NCBI GenBank assembly: GCA_016783665.1
Contig: JADHWC010000016.1
Span: forward strand, 1-36,539
Reading direction: 5' to 3'
Length of the DNA: 36,539 bases
DNA from: Fidelibacterota bacterium
Lineage (GTDB): Bacteria; Fidelibacterota; UBA2242
Of the stretch, positions 16,885-25,672 are shown piece by piece. Both the position numbers and the translations under genes were made by a program. Each line of letters opens with the position of its first letter. Position 1 is the stretch's first letter. The notes below the pieces were generated by a model. The model made no database searches and was not told the origin of the DNA. It saw nothing but the letters and a program-made list of their open reading frames with translations.

Positions 16885-17652
16885 TTACTGTGAATTGAGC
16901 CATAAAAGCAGCTTGTTTAGCTCGTTTGTGTTTCGCAGGAAGTACTGCGCCTCTGTTTTGCGCCCTATATTTTCCCTCAATAATACAGAATAACCATACA
17001 GATTTACCTGTTTGAAAGCGGGCTCGTCATTTCGTTCAGCGCCAAAATAACTTATCACAGGCAAAAGACCATGAAGGCGAGGCAGCAACTCGAAAATTTT
17101 AGCGAAGCACTGACCTTTATTCCACTTATCTGTCGGAATAATGTGAATTTGTGTAGTCTGCTGAACGATTGAGAGATGCGTGTCTCGTAAAGCGTGTTGC
17201 AGAATGAGAGACAGCCGTTGAAACAGTACCGCATCGTTTTGGGGTGTGCGAATTCGGAGCCCGAGGCCATTGAGCATAACATTATCTTTTGCCCACGTTG
17301 GGCCAATCTCCATCTGGATCGTTGAAAATGTGTTTTCCAGTTGGTGACGGATAAGCCCTAATTTTGGAAACGTCCATGAAAAATCCGGACCGTCAATTTC
17401 AAATCCGGAACTGCCTGTAATAATAATATTTTCCGCGTCGGATATTTTTTGCAGTTCATTAAGCGGATTGCGGCTGATTATTCCCGAGCATAGGCTGGGA
17501 ACTTTTGAAATTGAGATAATTCTTTCGAGGATCGTTGATTTTTCCCGCGGGTTTTGGGCAACAATGTCATCATAATTAAAAAAAAAGCAAAGTAATTGCT
17601 TGCGTGCAAGAGATTTTGAAAATTGGAAAATTTCGTTCAAAAAGGGATGCAA
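16885..17652 (-). CDS. Trehalose-phosphatase (HAD) family-like protein with degenerate active site
   Basis: A 255-residue protein that follows the OtsB trehalose-6-phosphate phosphatase pattern: an N-terminal LCFFFNYDDI strand where active enzymes have DYDGT, a middle GSSGFEIDGPD segment, K179 in WNKGQCFAKIFELL, and YFGAERNDEPAF (202-213) where active enzymes have GDDxTDExxF. The nucleophile Asp is Asn26, the DGT is DI(V), and the metal-binding DD after Gly is AE. I infer a catalytically dead HAD-fold relative, perhaps a regulator or binding protein. It also could be a distant homologue with another function. The NamZ-like gene is 50 bp upstream on the same strand. Confidence 0.6.
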   Translation of the reverse strand: MHPFLNEIFQFSKSLARKQLLCFFFNYDDIVAQNPREKSTILERIISISKVPSLCSGIISRNPLNELQKISDAENIIITGSSGFEIDGPDFSWTFPKLGLIRHQLENTFSTIQMEIGPTWAKDNVMLNGLGLRIRTPQNDAVLFQRLSLILQHALRDTHLSIVQQTTQIHIIPTDKWNKGQCFAKIFELLPRLHGLLPVISYFGAERNDEPAFKQVNLYGYSVLLRENIGRKTEAQYFLRNTNELNKLLLWLNSQ

Positions 17653-17702
17653 ATTTTAGTCGCTCAATGTGTGTTTGGAAACACTAAAATATTTACCGAG
17701 AT

Positions 17703-18959
17703 TTATTTATATAAATAGTATGAATAAGTCTGTTCATAAAACATCTGCCGGTCGGCATTCCAGCTTTCGATTAAATCAGCAATCGGAGCGTTCTGTATCA
17801 GTGCGTTGCGCAATTTATCACTTCCGTACAACCGATCAATTCCTGATTTTAAGCGGAATCTGTCAGGATACAACGCCTTGGTTTTTTCAAGAATAAGCGC
17901 CATTGCCCGAACCGGCATAAATTGGTCGCGATCGGTGACATTTACCCGCACACCACTACATAGCTGGTTTTTGTATTTGGGATTATAGGCAACATGAGGA
18001 ATCGTTATCGGGATATATGTGACTGGTTCGAACGTGACTCCGGCAAGCCCCATATCATTGAGTGATTCGGCGTAAGATTTTTCATCGATCCACGGAGCGC
18101 CAAATTGTAAAAAGGGATCTTCGGTTCCGCGCCCTTCTGATAAATTGGTTCCTTCCAGGAGGCAGAAGCCGGGATATACCGTCGCTGTGCCAAGATGTGT
18201 CATGTTAGGCGAAGGCGATATCCACGGTAAATCGGTTTCATCATACCAGAGTTGCCTGTTCCATCCTGCCATTTTAATAACAGTCAAGTCAGCTTTCGCG
18301 CTGTCTTTGAGACGCCCATCTCCATTGATCCAGCGAGCCAGCTCTCCGATGGTCATGCTATAACGGATTGGAATTTTATGATGACCCACGAAAGATTGAA
18401 AGTTCATATCCAGCAAAGGTCCCTCGATCCGGTCACCCCGTACTGGATTAGGTCTATCGAGCACAACAAACGGAATCTCCTTTTCGGCGGCGCTTTCCAT
18501 TGCCAGCGACATTGTTGTGATATAAGTATAGAAACGGGCGCCAACATCCTGGATATCATAGACCAGTACATCAACACTATCAAGCATTTCACTGGTTGGT
18601 TTGCGGATTTCCCCATATAGACTGTAAATAGCGGCTCCGGTTTTTTCATCTGTATCATCGTTGATTTTTTGCCCGTCGGCGTACATTCCCCGGAATCCAT
18701 GCTCTGGCCCGAAAATTGCCGTCACCTGACAAACACCGCTATCATGAAACAGGTTGACAATATGTTTACCGGTTTTATCACAGGCCGTATGATTGCAGAT
18801 GATCCCGACCCGCTTACCGGCAAATTGGGTAAATTGTTTTTCAACGACAATATCCAATCCCGTTTTCACGGTAGCTTTAGGCATTGTTGATTGACACGAG
18901 AGGACGCCGCAGAGCAGGACGGCAAAACCAATAGAGAACCTGAGTTTTAATAAATACAT
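17703..18959 (-). CDS. NamZ-like (DUF1343) exo-beta-N-acetylmuramidase lipoprotein
   Basis: A 418-residue lipoprotein of the DUF1343/NamZ family, which releases terminal N-acetylmuramic acid from peptidoglycan fragments in characterised members. Signal peptide MYLLKLRFSIGFAVLLCGVLSC with lipobox VLSC, so anchored in the envelope. Family motifs include FGPEHGFRG (the Glu is the expected catalytic residue), DVLVYDIQDVGARFYTY, VLDRPNPVRG and YPGFCLLEGTNLSEGRGTEDPF. I choose ATG 18959; a frame from 19028 adds 23 residues that spoil the signal peptide. It suggests murein recycling or use of muropeptides. Confidence 0.9.
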   Translation of the reverse strand: MYLLKLRFSIGFAVLLCGVLSCQSTMPKATVKTGLDIVVEKQFTQFAGKRVGIICNHTACDKTGKHIVNLFHDSGVCQVTAIFGPEHGFRGMYADGQKINDDTDEKTGAAIYSLYGEIRKPTSEMLDSVDVLVYDIQDVGARFYTYITTMSLAMESAAEKEIPFVVLDRPNPVRGDRIEGPLLDMNFQSFVGHHKIPIRYSMTIGELARWINGDGRLKDSAKADLTVIKMAGWNRQLWYDETDLPWISPSPNMTHLGTATVYPGFCLLEGTNLSEGRGTEDPFLQFGAPWIDEKSYAESLNDMGLAGVTFEPVTYIPITIPHVAYNPKYKNQLCSGVRVNVTDRDQFMPVRAMALILEKTKALYPDRFRLKSGIDRLYGSDKLRNALIQNAPIADLIESWNADRQMFYEQTYSYYLYK

Positions 18960-18996
18960 TTGAATAATGTGATGATTAAATTGTTTTTTTATATAA

Positions 18997-19026
18997 GCAA
19001 AAGCCCGACCGTTTAGTCGATCGGGC
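18997..19026 (-). terminator. Rho-independent terminator downstream of the ferredoxin gene
   Basis: On the minus strand GCCCGA pairs with TCGGGC, with two further inner pairs across one mismatch, then TTTTGC. It sits between the ferredoxin stop and the NamZ start, so the two are separate transcripts. Confidence 0.7.
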
Positions 19027-19033
19027 AATTAAA

Positions 19034-19297
<264 letters not shown>

Positions 19298-19366
19298 TTA
19301 AATGGAATTCCGTAGATTACGGGCGATTTTCCCGAAAAACCAATAGAAGAAGGAGCAGATTAAAAA

Positions 19367-20737
19367 ATGACAGAACAGATAAAAAAAACATTAAGGGATT
19401 CAAAGACGGCGCGGTGGGCAGCATTGGGGATTATTTCTTTTACAATGCTAACCGGCTATTTCCTTGCTGATGTTATGGCGCCGCTAAAACCGTTACTCGA
19501 AGAGCAACTTCTATGGACAAGTACCGAATACGGGTTATTTACCAGCGCTTATGGCTGGTTCAATGTTTTTCTGCTGATGTTGATCTTAGGCGGGATAATC
19601 CTCGATAAAATGGGGGTTAGGTTTACCGGTTTGGGGGCAGCTACTATCATGGTCGTCGGTACAGCAATTAAATATTGGGCAATCAGCACAACTTTTCCTG
19701 AAGGCGCTACCATCCTGGGCATAAAAAGTCAGATAGCCTTTGCAGCCTTTGGTTACGCTATTTTTGGTGTAGGCGTCGAAATTGCAGGTATTACAGTTTC
19801 AAAGATTATTGTTAAATGGTTTAAAGGAAAGGAACTAGCCCTTGCTATGGGGCTTGAAATGTCCACCGCACGAATGGGGACCTTGTTAGCCATGGCTGTT
19901 CCCGTGCCAATTGCAAAGCATTTCCACGATGTTTCGGCGCCTATCCTGCTATGTTTGATCATGCTGGTTATTGGACTGATCTCTTTCTTTATTTATACTT
20001 TTATGGATAAAAAGCTTGAAGCTTCAAATGCGGGTATTGATGATGAAGACGAGGAGGCGTTCCGTCTTTCCGACATAGGTTTAATCGTTAAAAACAAAGG
20101 TTTCTGGTATATCGCAATCCTTTGTGTATTGTTTTATTCAGCTGTTTTTCCATACCTAAAATATGCAGCTGACTTAATGGTAAATAAATATGGCGTTGAC
20201 CCTGAATTTGCCGGGCTTATTCCGAGCCTGCTCCCATTAGGGACTTTGTTCATGACGCCTTTCTTTGGAAATCTTTACGACCGAAAAGGCAAAGGCGCTA
20301 CAATTATGATAATCGGTTCAATCATGCTTATTTTTGTTCATGCTGTGTTTGCCATCCCGGGACTTGATAATTATCTGATAGCCATTGTACTCGTAATTAT
20401 ACTTGGAATCGCATTCTCGCTTGTACCTTCCGCCATGTGGCCGTCAGTGCCGAAAATCATACCTGAAAAACAGCTAGGCACAGCTTATGCATTGATTTTC
20501 TGGGTACAAAACTGGGGATTGATGGGCGTTCCGTTACTAATCGGTTGGGTACTTGATAAATATTGCATCACCAGCGAAGAATTTATTGATGGCGGAAAAA
20601 TCGTTCGTTACGATTATACATTGCCAATGATCATTTTCACGGGTTTTGGTATACTTGCATTGATCTTCGCCTTCCTGCTTAAAGCGGAAGATAAGAAGAA
20701 AGGCTACGGCCTGGAATTGCCGAATATACAACGATAA
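19367..20737 (+). CDS. Major facilitator superfamily transporter
   Basis: A 456-residue inner-membrane protein with about 12 transmembrane segments and a charged central loop (DDEDEEAFRLSD near residue 225). The ILDKMGVR loop between TM2 and TM3 and the LYDRKGKG loop in the second half are MFS motif-A-like sequences. It resembles Bacteroidetes-type MFS permeases of the oxalate/formate or nitrate group, but the substrate cannot be assigned. AGAAGGAGC lies before ATG 19367. Monocistronic, bounded by a promoter and a strong terminator. Confidence 0.88.
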   Translation: MTEQIKKTLRDSKTARWAALGIISFTMLTGYFLADVMAPLKPLLEEQLLWTSTEYGLFTSAYGWFNVFLLMLILGGIILDKMGVRFTGLGAATIMVVGTAIKYWAISTTFPEGATILGIKSQIAFAAFGYAIFGVGVEIAGITVSKIIVKWFKGKELALAMGLEMSTARMGTLLAMAVPVPIAKHFHDVSAPILLCLIMLVIGLISFFIYTFMDKKLEASNAGIDDEDEEAFRLSDIGLIVKNKGFWYIAILCVLFYSAVFPYLKYAADLMVNKYGVDPEFAGLIPSLLPLGTLFMTPFFGNLYDRKGKGATIMIIGSIMLIFVHAVFAIPGLDNYLIAIVLVIILGIAFSLVPSAMWPSVPKIIPEKQLGTAYALIFWVQNWGLMGVPLLIGWVLDKYCITSEEFIDGGKIVRYDYTLPMIIFTGFGILALIFAFLLKAEDKKKGYGLELPNIQR

Positions 20738-20756
20738 TAATTGAGTATATGCAAAA

Positions 20757-20784
20757 AAAGCCCTCTTTTAAGAGGGCTTTATTG
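20757..20784 (+). terminator. Strong rho-independent terminator after the MFS gene
   Basis: AAAGCCCTCTT and AAGAGGGCTTT form a perfect 11-bp stem around TT, flanked by A-rich and T-rich sequence, so it can act on both strands. It lies about 20 bp after the MFS stop. Confidence 0.9.
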
Positions 20785-20878
20785 TATTTAAGTCAATATC
20801 AGGAAGTTATAACATCACGACGCGGAGCATCACGGCGAGATTTTTCTTGTTTGTGCGAGGCGCCACCAGGCCTTCGTT

Positions 20879-20896
20879 ACGATGGTCCACCGTCGT
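20879..20896. repeat. Short palindrome in the gap before the AAA ATPase gene
   Basis: ACGATGGT pairs with ACCGTCGT (one G-U pair) around CC. It lies in a GC-rich patch (20818-20896) that includes repeated CATCACG/GCATCACGG words and GAGGCGCCACCAGGCC. The patch stands out from its AT-rich surroundings and looks like a dispersed intergenic element; copies elsewhere in the genome cannot be seen here. Confidence 0.35.
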
Positions 20897-20973
20897 AAAG
20901 TAAATTCTATCAGACATTCTTTGGATATTGTTATCTTATGATTAAATTATTCGTGTGATAACAAGGAGGAAAG

Positions 20974-22344
20974 ATGTTTTATAATCGTGAAAAAGAAATG
21001 AAAATATTAAATGAACGGCTGCAATCAAAAAAAAGCGAATTAATAGTTTTTTATGGTCGCCGTCGCGTTGGTAAAACAGAATTAATCAGACATTTTTTCA
21101 AGAATCATTCTCATATTTATTTTATGGCTGACCAACGAAATACAATTGAACAACTTGAGATTGTTTCATGGTTGCTCGCGGAACATTTTCAGGATGAATA
21201 TATATCTTCAAATCCAATACGTAATTGGGAACAATTTTTCACTTATTTAAAATCCAGAAATTTTTCCGAAAAGTTAGTATTAATTTTTGATGAATTCCCG
21301 TATCTGGTCGAATCAAGTCCGGAACTTCCCTCTATCATACAAAGGCATTGGGATAATTGGCTTAAAAAACGCAGCATGTTTTTTATTTTATGCGGATCAT
21401 CCATGAGTTTCATGGAAAAGAAAGTCTTGAGCTACAAAAGTCCGCTATATGGCAGACGCACAGGTCAAATTGAGCTGCGACCGTTTAATTACATTAATGC
21501 AGCCGAAATGCTCGGATTAAAGCCTTCGGAGAAACTTATTCAGTTTCTCGGCGTTTTCGGAAATATTCCCGCTTATCTTGAGCTGGCAAATCCCGGAAAA
21601 TCTATTTGGCAAAACATTATGGAACAAATAATTCCGGTTGACAGGTTTCTTCACAATGAAGTTCGTTTTCTGCTGATGCAGGAATTGCGAACTCCCCAAA
21701 ATTATTTCGCTATAATGCGGGCAATCTCACGGGGAAAAGTCAAAATTAACGAAATAGTTCAATCAACTCAACTGGACCGGGGTATTGTAGGTAAATATTT
21801 AAACAATTTAATTGAATTAAGAATTATTGAAAGACGTGTTCCGGCAAATGAAAATCCGCTTAAAAGCCGTAAGGGTATCTATGTAATTAAGGACAACTTT
21901 TTTCGTTTTTGGTTTAGATTCATTTATCCTTATTTAACATATATTGAGGACGGTCGCGCCAATATTGTTATGCAAAAAATAAAGGCAGATTTTTCAACAT
22001 ATCTGGGAAATATTTTTGAAGAAGTATGCCGGGAATTTTTAAAACAGAATCCGGATATTATTCCATTCGATTATGAACGGATAGGCGCATGGTGGGATAG
22101 AAATGAAGAGATTGATATTTTAGCGTATAATAAAAATGGCGAAACCTTAATTGGGGAGTGTAAATTCAGTAACAAAAAGGTCGGCGTTAATATATTGGAT
22201 AATTTGAAACGGAAGGGGAAACTTATCGAGGGCTGCAATCAAGAAAAAAGCTATATTCTTTTTTCAAAATGTGGTTTTACAGATGACATGAAAACAATCG
22301 CCGGAAAAGAGAATGTGATATTAGTGCAGCTTAGCGATATGTGA
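20974..22344 (+). CDS. AAA ATPase with C-terminal DUF234 nuclease-like domain (COG1672)
   Basis: A 456-residue cytoplasmic ATPase. Walker A is GRRRVGKTE at 28-36; Walker B is LVLIFDEFPYL near 105; a winged-helix segment follows (KINEIVQSTQLDRGIVGKYLNNLIELRIIERR, 250-285), then a DUF234 tail with WWDRNEEIDILAYNKNGETLIGECKFSN, whose Asp, Glu and Lys fit a PD-(D/E)xK nuclease fold. Such proteins are common mobile accessory genes in archaea and anaerobes with no settled role. ATG 20974 follows AAGGAGGA. AT-rich and flanked by odd repeats, so horizontal acquisition is plausible. Confidence 0.88.
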   Translation: MFYNREKEMKILNERLQSKKSELIVFYGRRRVGKTELIRHFFKNHSHIYFMADQRNTIEQLEIVSWLLAEHFQDEYISSNPIRNWEQFFTYLKSRNFSEKLVLIFDEFPYLVESSPELPSIIQRHWDNWLKKRSMFFILCGSSMSFMEKKVLSYKSPLYGRRTGQIELRPFNYINAAEMLGLKPSEKLIQFLGVFGNIPAYLELANPGKSIWQNIMEQIIPVDRFLHNEVRFLLMQELRTPQNYFAIMRAISRGKVKINEIVQSTQLDRGIVGKYLNNLIELRIIERRVPANENPLKSRKGIYVIKDNFFRFWFRFIYPYLTYIEDGRANIVMQKIKADFSTYLGNIFEEVCREFLKQNPDIIPFDYERIGAWWDRNEEIDILAYNKNGETLIGECKFSNKKVGVNILDNLKRKGKLIEGCNQEKSYILFSKCGFTDDMKTIAGKENVILVQLSDM

Positions 22345-22715
22345 AAAAATATGGTTTGCCTTTACCTTATAGTTACGGCAGTTTTCCGGGATAACGCCAC
22401 GATATTCTTTCATGTAAAACGACTAAACATTAACCACTCCTGTCGTGCTTACGGCACAGGCAGGCAATTCATTGAGTGGCAAAGAGAAAACCAGCAAGAG
22501 TCCGAATTCATTCGGCGGCATTTTCATTATCAACCGGCTAAAGTCGTGTCAACAGAATTAGAAAAAGCAATATCATCAAATAAAGAGACTGTGTTAGAAG
22601 GCGTAAAATTAATAAAATATGTCGCATTTCGATTAAACTCAATGTGACACTTTATTTTAGTTTTTATTACAGTGATCACCATCGTAATAAATATAACGTC
22701 ATATAATTTCCAATA
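22345..22715. other. 371-bp gap with no convincing gene
   Basis: An open frame of 98 codons (22351-22647, plus) exists but its N-terminus is implausible, there is no Shine-Dalgarno sequence and I recognise no family in it. The region includes a GTCGTGCTTACGGCACAGGCAGG patch that looks like a short palindromic element. It may hold a decayed gene fragment. Confidence 0.35.
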
Positions 22716-25055
22716 TCAGGAAACATCTTCCTTGATAATCTTCAGGAGTTCATGCATCTCTTTGGCGGGCTGATAATTCGGGTCAGTCTTTTCCCATACT
22801 TTTCGGGCGATTTCCAAATGTTCCAGCGCTTTGTCCTTTTCGCCTGTATCAATATGCACGCGCGCCATTTCGCAATGAGCCGGAGCGTAATTAGGAAATA
22901 TTTTGAGCGTTGTTTCCAAAAATTTGCGTGACTTAGACGATTCACCCAATAATCTGTAACATCTGGCGATATCAGTCAGAATAGTAACATTTATCGGTTC
23001 ATATTGCAACTGTTGTTGATATTTCATAACTGCATTTATATAATCTTCCCTCAATTCACTGATCTTGCCTTGTGCATGACAGACGATATTCATCTTATTC
23101 TCATCGGAAAATATCCTGATTACCCCTAAAGCAGCTTCAATATATTTTTCAGTTTGTTCAATATCCTTCATTTCCAGGTACATATCAAGATAGCCGAAAG
23201 TGAGGTATTTCGCCCAGGGCTGCGACAGCTTTCCATGAAAATCGGCAAGTTGCTTAAAACCTTCGGAAGAGTTATCATTGGCAACATACAGGCCAAATGA
23301 CATATCGGAAACCTTATTAATCATTAAATCTACGGAGTTTAAATATTTTGCCAATTCTGTAAATTTCTTGTTTCTGTTGTCAAAAGCCCGCTCTATTTGT
23401 CCTCTTTCATAATAAAAATACTGCAAAGCATCATAAACAAAATATTTTTCCTGGGGAGTTTTTGAACTTGCCAAAGCCAAATCAAACTGTTCCAAGGCTT
23501 TATCGTAGTTGCCAAGAATCGCCTCAATTAAACCAAATCGAACAAGAACGTTTATATCAGACGGATCAATTATTTGAGCATCGGTATAATATTTTTTGGC
23601 CTGTTCATAATCTCCCTTGATGAAGAACAATTCTCCAAGCGAGAAATAAGAGCTGGATTTTTTGGGGTATTCTTTTTTATGAAGCTTTAGATATTTCAGA
23701 GCCTCTTTAAAATCTCCTTTTGTGAGATAGATATTTCCAATATAACGAAGATAATATTTTCTCTGGGGATCAATTTCAAGGATCGTTTTGTATTCCTCGA
23801 TGGCTTTATCGGGTAAGTTTTTCTTTAAAAGTTCTCTTGCAAGACGGAAATGTCCGCGAATATCTCTGGGATACAATTGAACCCACATATTCAATATGGC
23901 GAAAAGCTTATCAGGGTCTTCGGAAATCAGATAATATTCTTCTTTGACGAGAAACTGCAGATTTTCAGGCAACTTGTAAAGATACTGCATCGTGGTTTGC
24001 AGCTCTTTGCGGGCAAGTTCCGGCTTGTTCTCATTAATATAGGATTTATATAGCGCCCAATGTGCGATGGCAAATCCAGGAACGGTTCGAACGGCTTTTA
24101 AAAAATGGGGAGTAGCGTTTTCGAAATCATTCTTGAGGTTAATAAGATTGGCGCCGGCAATGTATTCTCTGAACGCTTCGGCTGAAGATGTGAGTATTTC
24201 ACTTATTGGCAGATCTTCCACGCTTTCGATATGCCAGTCGGGAAGCCCCAAATCTTTTTTTAGATCAACACATATTTGATCGATAATAGAAAAAATATTA
24301 ACATTTCTGATTGTGTGTTCAGATAATAGCCGCCCTCTTTTCGTTTCATATAGATAGGTGTTAACAATGAATGTGTCCTTCTGTACGGTAAAGGAACCGC
24401 CCAGAAAATATTCCCGCAGAATATCTTTGGCAATTTTCTTTTCCAGAGACATCGGCATCCGCATAGACTCGCTAAAACCGGCCTGTAAAATCTTTTGATA
24501 AATCATGTTATCATAAGCTGAATATACCGAGAAAAAGGGATCCTGATTCAAATCTAAATTGCAGCCTGCCATAAAAGCATATTGCAGCCATTCCAGTTCT
24601 TTGATGCCGGTTTCATTATCAAAAAAGAAGACAGCCAATCTTTTCTGGAAACCTGATTTGGGAATTTCTCTTTGAATAGTTTGACCGGCTTCGTTTTTTA
24701 CGCTCACTTCTGTAGTGGCAGAACCCAGCTCTTTACCGCTAAAAATTGTGAAAATTAGAATGCCGGTAAAAATAACATTGATTGGAATTCCGATTTTTTC
24801 GGTACGCGTCCACTCATCGCGACCAGGTCTGCCGTGAAAATACGCCAGCATTCCCACGGTGGGAACCATCGAGATCAAGGTAATAAAGCTGAAATCAGTC
24901 AGATAAGGGGAGATCATATAGTGTTCCACGATCCAGCTGATAAACTCCAGAGTTGTCCAGCAGACACCCAGATAGATTAAGACAATCTGAGGGAAACGCC
25001 GGTCCAGCAGGTCCCTGAAGATAGTTGGTTTTTTATGATCCGTGTTGTCTGCCAT
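22716..25055 (-). CDS. Membrane-anchored protein with TolB-like/adenylate-cyclase-associated region and TPR array
   Basis: A 779-residue protein. About three hydrophobic segments lie in residues 22-125 (IVLIYLGVCWTTLEFI; FITLISMVPTVGMLAYF; GIPINVIFTGILIFTIF), followed by a soluble domain that begins LAVFFFDNETG, the start of the TolB-like fold, and from about 280 onward an extended series of TPR units (LKKNLPDKAIEEYKTIL; KGDFKEALKYLKL; KGDYEQAKKYYTDA; GNYDKALEQFDLA). This layout is common in the FCB group, often with kinase or cyclase N-termini replaced by membrane segments. It probably acts as an envelope-facing scaffold. No catalytic domain is evident. Confidence 0.75.
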   Translation of the reverse strand: MADNTDHKKPTIFRDLLDRRFPQIVLIYLGVCWTTLEFISWIVEHYMISPYLTDFSFITLISMVPTVGMLAYFHGRPGRDEWTRTEKIGIPINVIFTGILIFTIFSGKELGSATTEVSVKNEAGQTIQREIPKSGFQKRLAVFFFDNETGIKELEWLQYAFMAGCNLDLNQDPFFSVYSAYDNMIYQKILQAGFSESMRMPMSLEKKIAKDILREYFLGGSFTVQKDTFIVNTYLYETKRGRLLSEHTIRNVNIFSIIDQICVDLKKDLGLPDWHIESVEDLPISEILTSSAEAFREYIAGANLINLKNDFENATPHFLKAVRTVPGFAIAHWALYKSYINENKPELARKELQTTMQYLYKLPENLQFLVKEEYYLISEDPDKLFAILNMWVQLYPRDIRGHFRLARELLKKNLPDKAIEEYKTILEIDPQRKYYLRYIGNIYLTKGDFKEALKYLKLHKKEYPKKSSSYFSLGELFFIKGDYEQAKKYYTDAQIIDPSDINVLVRFGLIEAILGNYDKALEQFDLALASSKTPQEKYFVYDALQYFYYERGQIERAFDNRNKKFTELAKYLNSVDLMINKVSDMSFGLYVANDNSSEGFKQLADFHGKLSQPWAKYLTFGYLDMYLEMKDIEQTEKYIEAALGVIRIFSDENKMNIVCHAQGKISELREDYINAVMKYQQQLQYEPINVTILTDIARCYRLLGESSKSRKFLETTLKIFPNYAPAHCEMARVHIDTGEKDKALEHLEIARKVWEKTDPNYQPAKEMHELLKIIKEDVS

Positions 25056-25160
25056 ATCGCTGCTTTACAATTCTATAAGACGGTGTTTCTATATGTTTTG
25101 TTGTCGATAACCATAAACATTTATTAATTGTAGTCAATATAAATAAATCATTTGCTTATG

Positions 25161-25589
25161 TCAAACGGGATTATCCTTGAGAACCATTAGAAAATGATCG
25201 ATGTTTGCCTCCTTGAAAATCTTGCCGGTTACTTTAAACCCATGTTTGGCATAATAGTCACATAAATGCGACTGGGCATGCATTTTGAATTTTCTGTGCC
25301 CTCTCTCCCGGGCAATTTTCAACATATATTCGACTATTTTATGACCATATCCGTGATTGCGAAATTCTTTTCTTACGGCAATTCGTTCCAGTTTCGCCCA
25401 CTCTCCGATAAATCGTATCCTGCCGGCAGCAACCGGCTCACCGTTGATTTCCCCTAATATATGAAGAGCGCTGTACTCATGTTCGTCCATCTCAATAGAA
25501 TAGGCCACTTTCTGTTCATCCATAAACACGATGCCGCGTACAATAAAGACCTTGATGAGATCATCCGGATTTGTTACTATTTTAAACAT
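25161..25589 (-). CDS. GNAT family N-acetyltransferase
   Basis: A 142-residue acyltransferase of the GNAT superfamily. Acetyl-CoA binding motif A is visible as LERIAVRKEFRNHGYGHKIVEYML (the R-x-x-G-x-G/A loop reads RNHGYG), followed by HAQSHLCDYYAKHGFKVTG. The N-terminal VFIVRGIVFMDEQKV segment suits the ElaA/YjdJ-like subgroup. Substrate unknown. AAGGTG precedes ATG 25589. It is separated from the following etf operon by a terminator. Confidence 0.9.
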   Translation of the reverse strand: MFKIVTNPDDLIKVFIVRGIVFMDEQKVAYSIEMDEHEYSALHILGEINGEPVAAGRIRFIGEWAKLERIAVRKEFRNHGYGHKIVEYMLKIARERGHRKFKMHAQSHLCDYYAKHGFKVTGKIFKEANIDHFLMVLKDNPV

Positions 25590-25620
25590 GTTTCACCTTG
25601 GTCGATTGGTATAATATAAC

Positions 25621-25646
25621 AAAAAACGGGAATGAAAACACTCCCG
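25621..25646 (-). terminator. Rho-independent terminator for the etfBA-dehydrogenase operon
   Basis: On the minus strand CGGGAGTG pairs with CATTCCCG (one G-U pair) around TTTT, followed by TTTTTT. It lies 27 bp after the dehydrogenase stop. Confidence 0.85.
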
Positions 25647-25672
25647 CTCTTGAAATATCGCTGCAAAGCTAT

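Noticed and set aside
22351-22647. 98-codon ORF after the DUF234 ATPase
   Set aside because: No Shine-Dalgarno sequence, implausible N-terminus and no recognised family; probably chance or decayed sequence.
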